Shown: positions 1 to 9,017, counted from the stretch's first letter. The stretch: DNA of 64,000 nt from Rickettsia endosymbiont of Gonocerus acuteangulatus (GCF_964026435.1 NZ_OZ032147.1:1426001-1490000), one strand, 5' to 3'. Translations and numbers: made by a program. Notes: generated from the sequence alone by a model not told the origin.

Positions 1-245
1 CTATGGATAATGGCAAAGAGTTTGTAGGGCATCTTGCTTATAGACTATCTGGGTTTCAAACTTTCTTTTGTGATCCATACCGCCCTAGACAAAAAGCATT
101 AGTGGAAAAAATGAATTCTATGATTCATAGAATTTTACCTAAAAATACAGATATTACTACCGTTACACAAAGAGCTCTTGACAATGTTGCTGAGATTTTA
201 AATAACATGCCAAGAAAGATTTTTGGTTATAAAACCCCCATGAAA
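1..245 (+). pseudogene. IS30-family transposase, C-terminal fragment
   Basis: The reading frame enters from outside the window and encodes the end of an IS30-type DDE transposase. The second catalytic Asp lies in MDNGKEFVGH and the catalytic Glu in QKALVEKMNS. The same protein is seen at 23839-24942 and 54200-55960. Coding is lost at base 245, where an IS256-family element begins. Just before the junction one base is missing compared with the other copies (CCCCCATGAAA against CCCCCAATGAAA). The fragment is certainly non-functional. Confidence 0.9.
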
Positions 246-1571
246 GGCTCTGTCCAAATAAGTGTGGGAATTTCTCAAAGGTTATATAAAAATATAATAT
301 AACAAAAGGAGAAATTATATGCACCAAAAACAAAATGAAGCAATGAATCAAGCGATAGATTTATTAATAAATAATGATACAGATATATCAACATTACTTA
401 AAGAGGATGGTTTATTAAAGCAATTAACCAAACGGCTTGTAGAGAAGGCATTGCAGTCAGAGATGAATAATCACTTAGGATATGATAAATATTGTCATAC
501 TGATAGTGATAATGTTCGTAATGGTAAGAATGTAAAGAATCTAGTAACAAATAATGGAGTTATAGAGATTGAGGTTCCAAGGGATAGAAGTAGTACATTT
601 GAACCTGCATTAATTCCAAAGCGTCAAAGACGTATTGAAGGATTTGATGATAAAATAATATCGTTATACGCTAAAGGAATGAGCTTATCTGATATTAAGA
701 TTCAAATGCAAGAATTGTATGGAGCTGACGTTAGCGAAAGTTTGATAAGTCAAATTACTGATGATGTAATTGAGGATGTCAAGATATGGCAAAGCCGACC
801 ATTGGATCGAGTATATGCTATAGTATTTTTTGACTGTTTAGTAGTAAAAGTACGTCAAGATAAACGAATTATCAATAAGTCTGTATATGTAGCATTAGGT
901 ATTGATTTATCTGGCAGGAAGGATATTTTAGGATTGTGGATCAGTGAAAATGAAGGAGCAAAATTTTGGCTTGGTAATTTTACTGAGATGAAGAACAGAG
1001 GTATGCAAGACATGCTTATTGCTTGCAGTGATAATTTAACCGGTATGTCTGAGGCGATAGAGGCAGTTTTTCCGAAAACCGAACATCAATTATGTATTGT
1101 ACATCAGATTAGAAATAGTTTAAAATATGTATCATATAAAGACCGAAAAGAATTAGCGGCTGATTTAAAGCCTATTTATACTGCTAGCACAGAGGAAGAA
1201 GCACATCTTGCTTTAGAATCTTTTGAAGCTAAATGGAGTAAACAGTATCCACAAATTGCTAAATCTTGGTATGTTCATTGGGAAAATTTAATGGTTTTTC
1301 TAGGATACCCTGAGGCGATAAGGAAAGTAATATACACAACGAATAGTGTAGAATCTGTCAATAGCCAATTACGTAAGGTTACCAAGAATAAACGGGTTTT
1401 TCCAAATGATAATGCCGTTTTTAAGACCTTATATTTGGCAATTGATTATATGACCAAGAAATGGGCTATGCCGATTCCAAACTGGAACGCAGCTATGGCT
1501 CACTTTTTGATAAAATTTGAAGGTAGAATTTAAGCCCTATGAAAAATTTACACACTTAATTAGAAAGACTC
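246..1571 (+). mobile_element. IS256-family element, copy A
   Basis: The element is 1326 bp with imperfect terminal inverted repeats, GGCTCTGTCC on the left and GAGTCTTTCT read inward from the right. The ends were fixed from copies B and C, which have 8-bp target duplications. Here the flanks do not match: CCATGAAA of an IS30 gene on the left and GGTTTACC of an IS701-like gene on the right. The element therefore sits at a rearrangement junction and not at a simple insertion. Confidence 0.92.
319..1533 (+). CDS. IS256-family transposase, intact
   Basis: This 404-residue transposase cuts and pastes its own element. The catalytic triad is visible as Asp in VFFDCLVVK (about residue 173), Asp in ACSDNLTGMS (about 239) and Glu in TNSVESVNSQ (about 344). 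The family-typical C/H segment HQLCIVHQIRNSLKYV lies between the second Asp and the Glu. The start is supported by AAAGGAG eight bases before the ATG. The gene looks complete and is nearly identical to the copies at 4493 and 54272, which suggests recent activity. Confidence 0.95.
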   Translation: MHQKQNEAMNQAIDLLINNDTDISTLLKEDGLLKQLTKRLVEKALQSEMNNHLGYDKYCHTDSDNVRNGKNVKNLVTNNGVIEIEVPRDRSSTFEPALIPKRQRRIEGFDDKIISLYAKGMSLSDIKIQMQELYGADVSESLISQITDDVIEDVKIWQSRPLDRVYAIVFFDCLVVKVRQDKRIINKSVYVALGIDLSGRKDILGLWISENEGAKFWLGNFTEMKNRGMQDMLIACSDNLTGMSEAIEAVFPKTEHQLCIVHQIRNSLKYVSYKDRKELAADLKPIYTASTEEEAHLALESFEAKWSKQYPQIAKSWYVHWENLMVFLGYPEAIRKVIYTTNSVESVNSQLRKVTKNKRVFPNDNAVFKTLYLAIDYMTKKWAMPIPNWNAAMAHFLIKFEGRI

Positions 1572-1656
1572 GGTTTACCAAATAAAGTTAGGGCTTTTAG
1601 ATGACTATATGCAACAACAGCTGCGTTCTCCATCTTTACGATATTTAGAACCAAAC
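1572..1656 (+). mobile_element. IS701-like element, 3' remnant
   Basis: These 85 bases encode the last residues of the transposase found whole at 25179-26228 (KLGLLDDYMQQQLRSPSLRY). The left side is cut by the IS256 element and the right side by an IS21 element. The terminal 15 bases of the IS701-like element reappear beyond the IS21 copy, at 4005-4019. Confidence 0.85.
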
Positions 1657-1722
1657 TGTCATTGTCAATTAAAAAGGGACCAGTAAATTGCACGAAAAAG
1701 GAACCACTATATTTAAAAATTT

Positions 1723-2466
1723 TTATGCCATATTACCTCCAGATTTATAGTTATTAATACGATAACTTTTACCTTTTATGTTTAGTATATGAGCATGATG
1801 TACCACTCGATCAATAATTGCATGAGTTAATACTTCATCAGCAAATATTTCATTCCATTTTTCAAAATCCTTGTTTGTGGTAATAATGGTAGATTTATTT
1901 TCATATCGTTTAGCAATAATATTAAAAAAGTCTTCTACTGAATGTTTTGGCAATTGCTTAAACCCGAGCTCATCAAGAATTAATAAATCAAACGATAGGA
2001 GTAATTTAACCTTTTTGTGATAACTATTATCTGCTCTTGCAATATGTAAATTATAAAGCATATCCGATACCGTAGTAAAATATACAGAGTATTCTCGTGT
2101 TAAAGCTTTTAATGCTAGCCCAATGGCAAGATGAGTTTTCCCAGTTCCTGAATCACCTATGAATATTACATTTCCCTTAGTATTAATATAATCACAAGTT
2201 GATAAATCACTTATTACTTTGGCATCAACACTTGGTTGGAAATTAAAATCAAAGTCTTCTAAATTTTTAGTTACCGGCAATTTAGCAGCACTTTTACGGC
2301 GACGGTAATTATTATCCTTACGGTTAGATTTTTCATCTTCACATAATAGTGATAGAAATTCTTTAAATCCTAGTTTATTATTTTGAGCATAAATAATCCT
2401 TTCATTTAAACTATTGACTATACCTGATAATCTAAAGCTTCGTAGGTCATTAAATAAGTTCTGCAT
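1723..2466 (-). CDS. istB: IS21 helper ATPase IstB, copy 1
   Basis: IstB is the AAA+ helper ATPase that works with IstA in IS21 transposition. Walker A is GDSGTGKTHLAIG and Walker B is LLILDELGF. The frame is open four codons further upstream, but I chose the ATG at 2464-2466 (MQNLFNDL), since GGAGG stands a few bases before it. With this start the gene overlaps the end of istA by 17 bases, so translation is probably coupled. The predicted protein has 247 residues, near the family norm. Confidence 0.93.
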   Translation of the reverse strand: MQNLFNDLRSFRLSGIVNSLNERIIYAQNNKLGFKEFLSLLCEDEKSNRKDNNYRRRKSAAKLPVTKNLEDFDFNFQPSVDAKVISDLSTCDYINTKGNVIFIGDSGTGKTHLAIGLALKALTREYSVYFTTVSDMLYNLHIARADNSYHKKVKLLLSFDLLILDELGFKQLPKHSVEDFFNIIAKRYENKSTIITTNKDFEKWNEIFADEVLTHAIIDRVVHHAHILNIKGKSYRINNYKSGGNMA

Positions 2467-3871
2467 TATTACCTCCAAACTCTGGTAATGGTAAGTTTAC
2501 TGCATTACTATTTAAAATATTCTTAATTTTAGAGTAAGAACTTATACCATAATGTAGTGCTCTATGACAGGCTTTATCTATTAAGTCATCATTGTAAACC
2601 TTACGTAAAGAAATGATACCTCGTGCACAACGTTGCCAATCATTCACTCTTGTTTGTTGTAATGATTCTAATAATAAACTGCAATTATTCCCTATCTGCT
2701 GCATTTGTTGTTGATAATGTTCACTATATTCTATAAAACCTGGGCATAGACGTTTGTATTTAGCATAATGAGACGGATTAGTGGTAAATATCCCCTTGCC
2801 CTCTGTTCTAACGTGTCTTGCTATTAAATCATTTTGTATAGAAAATATTTGAACAAGTTTTGGGGACAATTGTACCATTACCTCACTGTATATATATTTT
2901 GCTGGTACAGAGTAATAATTATTATCTATGGTAATATGACAATCTTTTGCTACTTTTCGATTATGCCAAGATGACAAATCAAAAGTTTCTAATGGTAAAG
3001 GAATCAAACTACTTCTTTCCTCTTGCTCAAACAGTTCTCTAGGTATTCTCTTAGTAGTACCATGTATTCGGCTATTGGCCTTATTTAACCAATTTGCAAG
3101 ACCATTTGTTAATTCTTCATATCTATCAAATTTACGACCAGCAAAAAAATTATTTTTAACGTATTTTATTCCCGACTCAACTTTGCCTTTTTCTTGCGGT
3201 TGATACACTCGACAAGGAGAAAGTAAAATTCCATAATGATCGGCTAAGCACTTATATTCCTTCTGATATACTGGCTCATAAAAATTGGCATCTACTACTC
3301 CAGCTTTAAGATTATCAAGTTTTATTACTTTTGGACTACCAGCAAAATAATTAAATGCATTGATATGACATTGAATCCATGTTTGACAACTTTGATCAAA
3401 CACTACTTCATAATAATCAAGGCGACTATAGCTTAAACGCATATTAAATACATATGCTTTAACTCTACGCCCTTTAGAATTATACTGTAAGCCTATGTCA
3501 CCAAAATCTACTTGTGCTTCCTCTCCTGCTAAAGTATGAAAACGAATGCAACTGTTATCCTTAATTTTATATTTTTTGATATAACGGGTCAAAGAAGTAT
3601 AACTGCTTGTATAACCTTGATTTTTTAACTCCTCAAAAATTCTTATGTAACTCAGATTTTTTTCTAATAACTCAATTATTTTTTCGTGCCAAAAATCCAA
3701 AACTGAAGATCGTTCATAGATTGCTGGGGATTCTGTACCAGCCTCTACATAGCGGTTTATTATTTTTCGTACTGTTTTGCGGTCTGTTCTTGTTAGTTTG
3801 GCAATATTCCTTTGACTATTGCCTTGTTTATAAAGGGTGATAATTGTTGTATACATATTTATTCTTATCAT
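2450..3871 (-). CDS. istA: IS21 transposase IstA, copy 1
   Basis: This 473-residue DDE transposase has an N-terminal helix-turn-helix (about residues 5-45, SQRNIAKLTRTDRKTVRKII). The catalytic residues are Asp in EAQVDFGDIG, Asp in VIKLDNLKAG and Glu in EKGKVESGIK. A C-terminal beta-barrel region (DNNYYSVPAKY) follows, as in other IstA proteins. It is the first gene of the istA-istB pair and appears complete. Confidence 0.94.
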   Translation of the reverse strand: MIRINMYTTIITLYKQGNSQRNIAKLTRTDRKTVRKIINRYVEAGTESPAIYERSSVLDFWHEKIIELLEKNLSYIRIFEELKNQGYTSSYTSLTRYIKKYKIKDNSCIRFHTLAGEEAQVDFGDIGLQYNSKGRRVKAYVFNMRLSYSRLDYYEVVFDQSCQTWIQCHINAFNYFAGSPKVIKLDNLKAGVVDANFYEPVYQKEYKCLADHYGILLSPCRVYQPQEKGKVESGIKYVKNNFFAGRKFDRYEELTNGLANWLNKANSRIHGTTKRIPRELFEQEERSSLIPLPLETFDLSSWHNRKVAKDCHITIDNNYYSVPAKYIYSEVMVQLSPKLVQIFSIQNDLIARHVRTEGKGIFTTNPSHYAKYKRLCPGFIEYSEHYQQQMQQIGNNCSLLLESLQQTRVNDWQRCARGIISLRKVYNDDLIDKACHRALHYGISSYSKIKNILNSNAVNLPLPEFGGNNAELI

Positions 3872-3998
3872 TGTATCACTAGATATTTACTTGCTTAATT
3901 ATCTAGTGAATATTGCACATTAACCTTATTAGGTCACACCAACTTCTCTGGTCCCTTTTTCGTGCAATTTACTGGTCCCTTTTATTTTAGCAATGACA

Positions 3999-4019
3999 CC
4001 AAACATAGCGTAAGTTTTG
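3999..4019 (+). mobile_element. IS701-like terminal inverted repeat, remnant
   Basis: CCAAAC, the target duplication of the IS21 copy, is followed by ATAGCGTAAGTTTTG, the terminal repeat of the IS701-like element. The next base already belongs to an IS630 copy. The IS701-like element had therefore landed near the 3' end of that IS630 element before IS21 and IS256 altered it. Confidence 0.8.
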
Positions 4020-4419
4020 AGTATTAAAAACAGCATCATAAAATGTTTCAAAATCTCCTACAACTTTCCTAATTTCATTTTTTATCTTAAACCAGTAATG
4101 CTCTATAGGATTTAAATCAGGAGAGTAAGTTGGTAAATACAATATGGTACAACCAACGGATTCAATTAACTCTTTAACTTTAGAATTTTTATGAAAATTA
4201 ATGTTATCCATAATAACGGTTTGCCCAGGTTGTAATTCTGTAATTAATACATCCCTAATATAAGTTTTAAAGACCTCTGTATTATAATTACCTTCAAATA
4301 TTACAGGAGCAATAAGATTACCATTACAAAGACCAGCTATCATACTTATTCTAAATTTATGTTGATACACCTTTTCTCCATAACACCTTTGTCCTATAAT
4401 GCTCCATCCATACTCTTTG

Positions 4420-5745
4420 GGCTCTGTCCAAATAAGTGTGGGAATTTCTCAAAGGTTATATAAAAATATAATATAACAAAAGGAGAAATTATATGCACCA
4501 AAAACAAAATGAAGCAATGAATCAAGCGATAGATTTATTAATAAATAATGATACAGATATATCAACATTACTTAAAGAGGATGGTTTATTAAAGCAATTA
4601 ACCAAACGGCTTGTAGAGAAGGCATTGCAGTCAGAGATGAATAATCACTTAGGATATGATAAATATTGTCATACTGATAGTGATAATGTTCGTAATGGTA
4701 AGAATGTAAAGAATCTAGTAACAAATAATGGAGTTATAGAGATTGAGGTTCCAAGGGATAGAAGTAGTACATTTGAACCTGCATTAATTCCAAAGCGTCA
4801 AAGACGTATTGAAGGATTTGATGATAAAATAATATCGTTATACGCTAAAGGAATGAGCTTATCTGATATTAAGATTCAAATGCAAGAATTGTATGGAGCT
4901 GACGTTAGCGAAAGTTTGATAAGTCAAATTACTGATGATGTAATTGAGGATGTCAAGATATGGCAAAGCCGACCATTGGATCGAGTATATGCTATAGTAT
5001 TTTTTGACTGTTTAGTAGTAAAAGTACGTCAAGATAAACGAATTATCAATAAGTCTGTATATGTAGCATTAGGTATTGATTTATCTGGCAGGAAGGATAT
5101 TTTAGGATTGTGGATCAGTGAAAATGAAGGAGCAAAATTTTGGCTTGGTAATTTTACTGAGATGAAGAACAGAGGTATGCAAGACATGCTTATTGCTTGC
5201 AGTGATAATTTAACCGGTATGTCTGAGGCGATAGAGGCAGTTTTTCCGAAAACCGAACATCAATTATGTATTGTACATCAGATTAGAAATAGTTTAAAAT
5301 ATGTATCATATAAAGACCGAAAAGAATTAGCGGCTGATTTAAAGCCTATTTATACTGCTAGCACAGAGGAAGAAGCACATCTTGCTTTAGAATCTTTTGA
5401 AGCTAAATGGAGTAAACAGTATCCACAAATTGCTAAATCTTGGTATGTTCATTGGGAAAATTTAATGGTTTTTCTAGGATACCCTGAGGCGATAAGGAAA
5501 GTAATATACACAACAAATAGTGTAGAATCTGTCAATAGCCAATTACGTAAGGTTACCAAGAATAAACGGGTTTTTCCAAATGATAATGCCGTTTTTAAGA
5601 CCTTATATTTGGCAATTGATTATATGACCAAGAAATGGGCTATGCCGATTCCAAACTGGAACGCAGCTATGGCTCACTTTTTGATAAAATTTGAAGGTAG
5701 AATTTAAGCCCTATGAAAAATTTACACACTTAATTAGAAAGACTC
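4420..5745 (+). mobile_element. IS256-family element, copy B
   Basis: This is a 1326-bp element with the 8-bp target duplication ACTCTTTG on both sides (4412-4419 and 5746-5753). The uninterrupted target can be read at 15673-15680 inside another IS630 copy, which confirms both boundaries. It is a clean insertion into the IS630 transposase gene. Confidence 0.96.
4493..5707 (+). CDS. IS256-family transposase, copy B, intact
   Basis: The protein has 404 residues and is identical in sequence to the one at 319-1533, with the same DDE residues and the same AAAGGAG ribosome-binding site. The DNA differs from copy A by only isolated bases (for example ACAACAAATAGT here against ACAACGAATAGT at 1337). 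It is probably functional. Confidence 0.95.
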   Translation: MHQKQNEAMNQAIDLLINNDTDISTLLKEDGLLKQLTKRLVEKALQSEMNNHLGYDKYCHTDSDNVRNGKNVKNLVTNNGVIEIEVPRDRSSTFEPALIPKRQRRIEGFDDKIISLYAKGMSLSDIKIQMQELYGADVSESLISQITDDVIEDVKIWQSRPLDRVYAIVFFDCLVVKVRQDKRIINKSVYVALGIDLSGRKDILGLWISENEGAKFWLGNFTEMKNRGMQDMLIACSDNLTGMSEAIEAVFPKTEHQLCIVHQIRNSLKYVSYKDRKELAADLKPIYTASTEEEAHLALESFEAKWSKQYPQIAKSWYVHWENLMVFLGYPEAIRKVIYTTNSVESVNSQLRKVTKNKRVFPNDNAVFKTLYLAIDYMTKKWAMPIPNWNAAMAHFLIKFEGRI

Positions 5746-6282
5746 ACTCTTTGCAAGCATTATCCTCTATTCCAGATTCATCAAGATATACTAATTTGTC
5801 TTTTGTGATGGTTTGTATCTTTGCTATAAATTCATTTCTTAATTTAATATCTCTTTTCGGATGAAAATGAGTTTTGTTTATAGCTATAGCCAAGTTTTCT
5901 GATTTGTCTTAAAATAGTTACAGATGCAATATTACCCCATTGCTTTGCTAACTCCTTTGATGTTTTATTCATATTAGCTTTAAAAAATTCTTTAAAAGAT
6001 TCTGAATCTTTTATCTTATGACTATGTCCTTTCTGATAACCAGTTGCTGCTTCTAAAGTACCTTGCTTATCTTTTAATTTTTTCCATTTATATATAGTAT
6101 CACGACTTACATTAAATAATTTACTTACCTTACTTATTCGTATCCCTGCTTCTACAGCTTTTATAACTCTTAGTCTTAGTTCTATTGCATATGCTCGTGC
6201 CATATCTCTTTACATGCTTGTTAATATTTGCTTACTATAACATGATACTCTCACTCTGTCAGTACCTTAATGACTTATGCTA

Positions 6283-7497
6283 TACTGTTTTAGCATTCCT
6301 AAAAATGCGTGACTTTACCACGCTTGAAGGTACAGAACTTATATAGTTATTAGCAACTTGGTCAATAGATTCTTTATTATTAGTATATCCATTAATTTTT
6401 AATATTTACTCAGCTATAACATCATGCATTTCAAATGTTGGATTATCTTCATTTGGCTCAATATTAGTGATTAAAGCAAATTTAGAAAGTTGATAAATAT
6501 CATCATCTAAATGATCCTTATTCGAGGTGATACAATTTAAAAATTCTTTTGAAAAACTTTGGTTGTTAATTAAAGCGATTTCATTTAGTAATTTTCGAGC
6601 AGAAGGGCTTAACACTTTAATAGCAAGTCTAATATTTAGCTCAATTTTATCATTAGCTCCTTGTATTTGCTTCTTATATTTATTTAAACTTAAACCCTGT
6701 ACCTGATTTAATATTTGTGATCCTTGAACCATAAGAATCGGATATCCTTTAAATTCTTGGGCTAAAAATTCTATCGATTCAGGATTATTGCTTCAAAACT
6801 TACGCTATGTTTGATATAATGCCCATGAATTAAGGGATATTATGAAGTGCTTCACTATAAAACATTGCTGTGTAATAAGAGTTTTTAGCATATTTGCTAT
6901 AACATAGCGTAAGTTTTGGCTTTCTAAAATATTTTCTATAAGCATTTTAGATTCTTTTTCCTCAAAAGCAGTAATTTTTACGATATTTGGTAATAATTCA
7001 CTGTCCTGTGAACAAAATATAATATTGCCATTATGTTCCCAATTAATAAAATTTGCTACTTTTTTATTCTCACCTACTTTTAAATTATCAAACACTAATA
7101 ACCATTTATCTCTACTAGTTAGATAAGTCATTAATTCCTTTCTTACCATACTAATATTATCTGAAATGACTGCAGAATTTGCTTGAGCGTTAATAACTTT
7201 AGCAAGCTTCATTAACTGTCCATCAATATCTAAATTACAATCTATAAACCAAATAAGATCATAATCAGCCTTATTATCATAAGCGTACATCCTAGCAACC
7301 TGAGTTTTACCCATACCACCACTTACACCTAATATGCCCGATTGTTTATATTTGATTAAGTTACTTTTGATCTTTTTTATTTGTGATGTATGATTTATAA
7401 AATAGCTAACAGGTGTAACAAGATTAGATATTTGTTCTCTTGCGAGTATATTCTTACTCATTAAGAGTATAATAATCAGTAATATATATTTTTTCAT
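6283..7497 (-). pseudogene. STAND/NB-ARC-type NTPase, broken by a MITE, a stop codon and IS630
   Basis: The N-terminus looks like a signal peptide (MKKYILLIIILLMSKNILA). A P-loop follows at about residues 56-66 (GVSGGMGKTQVA), then a Walker B-like KWLLVFDNL, the layout of NB-ARC/STAND NTPases. A 125-bp MITE (6794-6918) plus its 4-bp duplication interrupts the gene. Removing 129 bp leaves exactly 362 codons in one frame, joining LIENILES to NNPESIEFLAQEF. An internal TAA at 6406-6408 follows MHDVIAE, yet the frame stays open for 41 more codons until the IS630 insertion at 6282. The true C-terminus, perhaps with repeats, is missing. Function in the cell is unknown. Confidence 0.82.
6794..6918 (-). 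mobile_element. 125-bp MITE, copy 1
   Basis: The element is flanked by GCTT on both sides (6790-6793 and 6919-6922). Its ends CAAAACTTACGCTATG and CATAGCGTAAGTTTTG are perfect inverted repeats and equal the termini of the IS701-like element at 25173-26282. It has no coding capacity. It appears identical by eye to the copy at 56542 in the same orientation, and to the copies at 24419 and 46200 in the opposite one. Orientation is assigned relative to copy 2. Confidence 0.93.
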
Positions 7498-7743
7498 AGT
7501 TTTTTCACTAGTTATAAATTCTTAGATGTAAAAATTTAGAGTTTTTTCGATCAAAAGTCAATAAAATTTTATTACGTAATAAAATTATTAGTGCAACTTT
7601 TAATTTTCAACTAGATTATCTTGACTAAATCATAATAACATGCTCTTATTTCATTTATAATCAAACTAACAATAAAATTAATTTGATTTATTAAGAAAAA
7701 TTTATTATACTATTAATTTTTATTAACATATTAATTGATCAAG

Positions 7744-7950
7744 ATGGAAAATCAGACACAAAAATTTATATCTTTTTCAGAACACAAAGCTGATATAGAG
7801 CGAATAAAACAAGCAATAGAAGAAGGTTGGGCAATAGTAAAACTAGTGCCTAATAAGGGACGTTTTATTGGTCTTTTGGAAAAAATTTCACATGCAGAAG
7901 ATGATGAAACTGTATATATCCCACCAAGAAAAAAAATATTGGTCAATTAA
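7744..7950 (+). CDS. small conserved protein of unknown function
   Basis: The ATG at 7744 gives 68 residues (MENQTQKFISF). An upstream TTG at 7735 is possible but less likely. The protein is acidic in the middle, lacks membrane segments and contains GWAIVKLVPNKGRFIGLLEKI, which could form a small beta-rich fold. It stands alone ahead of the ratA-like gene, with about 240 AT-rich bases upstream that show nothing else. I believe similar short proteins occur across Rickettsia, but I cannot assign a family with certainty. Confidence 0.65.
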   Translation: MENQTQKFISFSEHKADIERIKQAIEEGWAIVKLVPNKGRFIGLLEKISHAEDDETVYIPPRKKILVN

Positions 7951-8044
7951 TATTTTTTTCTAAAATTTATGTTATCAATTTCCTTTTATTCTTTTCTTTT
8001 AAAAGTGGTATAAAATTGTTATTTTAAAAGAAAAGAACTATATA

Positions 8045-8485
8045 ATGCCATCATTCGAACAAACAAAAATCTTACCTTATAAACCTCAAGAATTATTTAA
8101 TTTAGTTTGGGATATAAAATCTTATCCTAAATTTCTACCTTGGTGTGTAGCTAGCAGAGTTATTTCAGAAAATAGCGAGGAAGTCATTGCGGATCTTGTG
8201 ATTCAGCTGAAAGGTTTTTCAGAAAGTTATCGTTCTCATGTTACTAATAAAATAATATATGATAAAGAATATTTGATTAATACGTTGGCTATTTCGGGTC
8301 CTTTTAAGTATTTAAAAAGTACTTGGCAATTTACTTCTCATCCTATAGGGACTGAGCTAAAATTTTTTATTGATTTCGAAATGAAGTCTAGAATGCTTGA
8401 GAAATTAGTTGGTAGCTATTTTATTAAAGTAACCGAAAAAATGATTACAGCTTTTGAAGAAAGGGCAAGAGGAATTATTAAGTAA
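8045..8485 (+). CDS. ratA: RatA/COQ10-like START-domain protein
   Basis: The 146-residue protein is a single SRPBCC (START/polyketide cyclase) domain of the RatA/Coq10 type. It opens with the family pattern LPYKPQELFNLVWDIKSYPKFLPWC and ends in a long C-terminal helix (VTEKMITAFEERARGI). Family members either bind ubiquinone-like lipids (COQ10) or affect ribosome association (RatA). The sequence alone does not decide which applies. A strong hairpin overlapping the stop codon probably terminates transcription. Length is normal for the family. Confidence 0.85.
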   Translation: MPSFEQTKILPYKPQELFNLVWDIKSYPKFLPWCVASRVISENSEEVIADLVIQLKGFSESYRSHVTNKIIYDKEYLINTLAISGPFKYLKSTWQFTSHPIGTELKFFIDFEMKSRMLEKLVGSYFIKVTEKMITAFEERARGIIK

Positions 8486-8514
8486 GGTAAAGAAGCTTTA
8501 ATTTTACCTTACTT
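8480..8514. terminator. bidirectional intrinsic terminator
   Basis: AAGTAAGGTAAA (8480-8491) and TTTACCTTACTT (8503-8514) form a perfect 12-bp stem with an 11-base loop. It lies between two convergent genes and overlaps the ratA stop codon. A-runs and T-runs on the two sides allow use in both directions. Confidence 0.8.
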
Positions 8515-8528
8515 ATTTGCTAGAAAAC

Positions 8529-9017
8529 TTATAATACAGCTTCTATAGCATTTCCTGATAATTGCACGTCAGTGCTATAAACATTATCATAAACAAAAGT
8601 TGCAGCTGCAGCTGCTCCATTTACTGCACATAAAGTACCTTCATAAACTGTAGATCCTGCGTCATATAATGCATGAACAGTATTTTTTATGCACTCTACT
8701 ACATTTTCAGGATTAGCAGCTACTGTAACTGCTACAGTACCTACCATACTAGCTGTAGGATGGAAAAATATTGTACTAGCAAGACTTTTTACTATTACCT
8801 TTGCAAATTCTGGTAAAGCAAACCCAAAAGCATATCCTGTCATTACTGATCCAGATATTTCTTTAAAAGTAATAAGACCTAACAAAATCTGAGGTATAGT
8901 CTTTAGACCATAACCAGCTGCTTTAGCAGAGTGCTGACCACAATTTAAAGCTGATTCGTGAGCATTATCAAAATGCGTTTTACTACTAGTAAAATAATCA
9001 AACATTTTAGAAAACAT
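8529..9017 (-). CDS. hypothetical protein with glycine/alanine-rich hydrophobic segments
   Basis: I do not recognise a family for this 162-residue protein. A soluble N-terminus (MFSKMFDYFTSSKTHFDNAH) is followed by hydrophobic stretches around residues 37-65, 80-100 and 130-142. These are rich in Ala, Gly and Val and could be membrane-inserting amphipathic or transmembrane helices. GGAGGAAAC precedes the ATG at 9017, so the start is well supported. It is transcribed convergently with ratA. Export or membrane insertion is plausible but not shown. Confidence 0.7.
   Translation of the reverse strand: MFSKMFDYFTSSKTHFDNAHESALNCGQHSAKAAGYGLKTIPQILLGLITFKEISGSVMTGYAFGFALPEFAKVIVKSLASTIFFHPTASMVGTVAVTVAANPENVVECIKNTVHALYDAGSTVYEGTLCAVNGAAAAATFVYDNVYSTDVQLSGNAIEAVL

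Larger units (their letters stand above)
1657..3998 (-). mobile_element. IS21-family element, copy 1
   Basis: The element is 2342 bp and runs from TGTCATTG to CAATGACA. Both ends carry the repeat GGGACCAGTAAATTGCACG, the multiple terminal binding sites typical of IS21 elements. It encodes istA and istB on the minus strand. CCAAAC lies on both sides (1651-1656 and 3999-4004), a 6-bp target duplication inside the tail of an IS701-like element. Both genes are intact. Confidence 0.95.
4020..6203 (-). pseudogene. IS630-family transposase, dead copy
   Basis: The N-terminal part (5844-6203) starts MARAYAIELRLRVIKAVEAG and carries a helix-turn-helix (SKLFNVSRDTIYKWKK). The frame breaks near 5880, where this copy reads AAACAAAAC and the single-frame copies at 16175 and 57476 read AAAAAAAC. 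The C-terminal part carries Asp in VIMDNINFHK and Glu in LNPIEHYWF. An IS256 element splits it just after the first catalytic Asp region, and the end is replaced by foreign codons. It is dead three times over. Confidence 0.9.
4020..6282 (-). mobile_element. IS630-family element, copy 1, interrupted
   Basis: This minus-strand copy is interrupted by IS256 copy B (4420-5745). It has lost roughly its last 34 bp to the IS701-like remnant at 4005-4019. The intact end TAGCATAAGTCATT read inward from 6282 abuts a TA at 6283-6284, the usual IS630 target dinucleotide. The element is inserted in the coding sequence of a STAND-type gene. Confidence 0.88.

Noticed and set aside
8045-8485. ratA as the toxin of a toxin-antitoxin pair
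   Set aside because: The neighbour at 7744 does not resemble RatB, and the COQ10-like reading is equally fitting.
8689-8892. Open frame of 67 codons on the plus strand
   Set aside because: It is the antisense of the hypothetical gene 8529-9017, which has a better start site.
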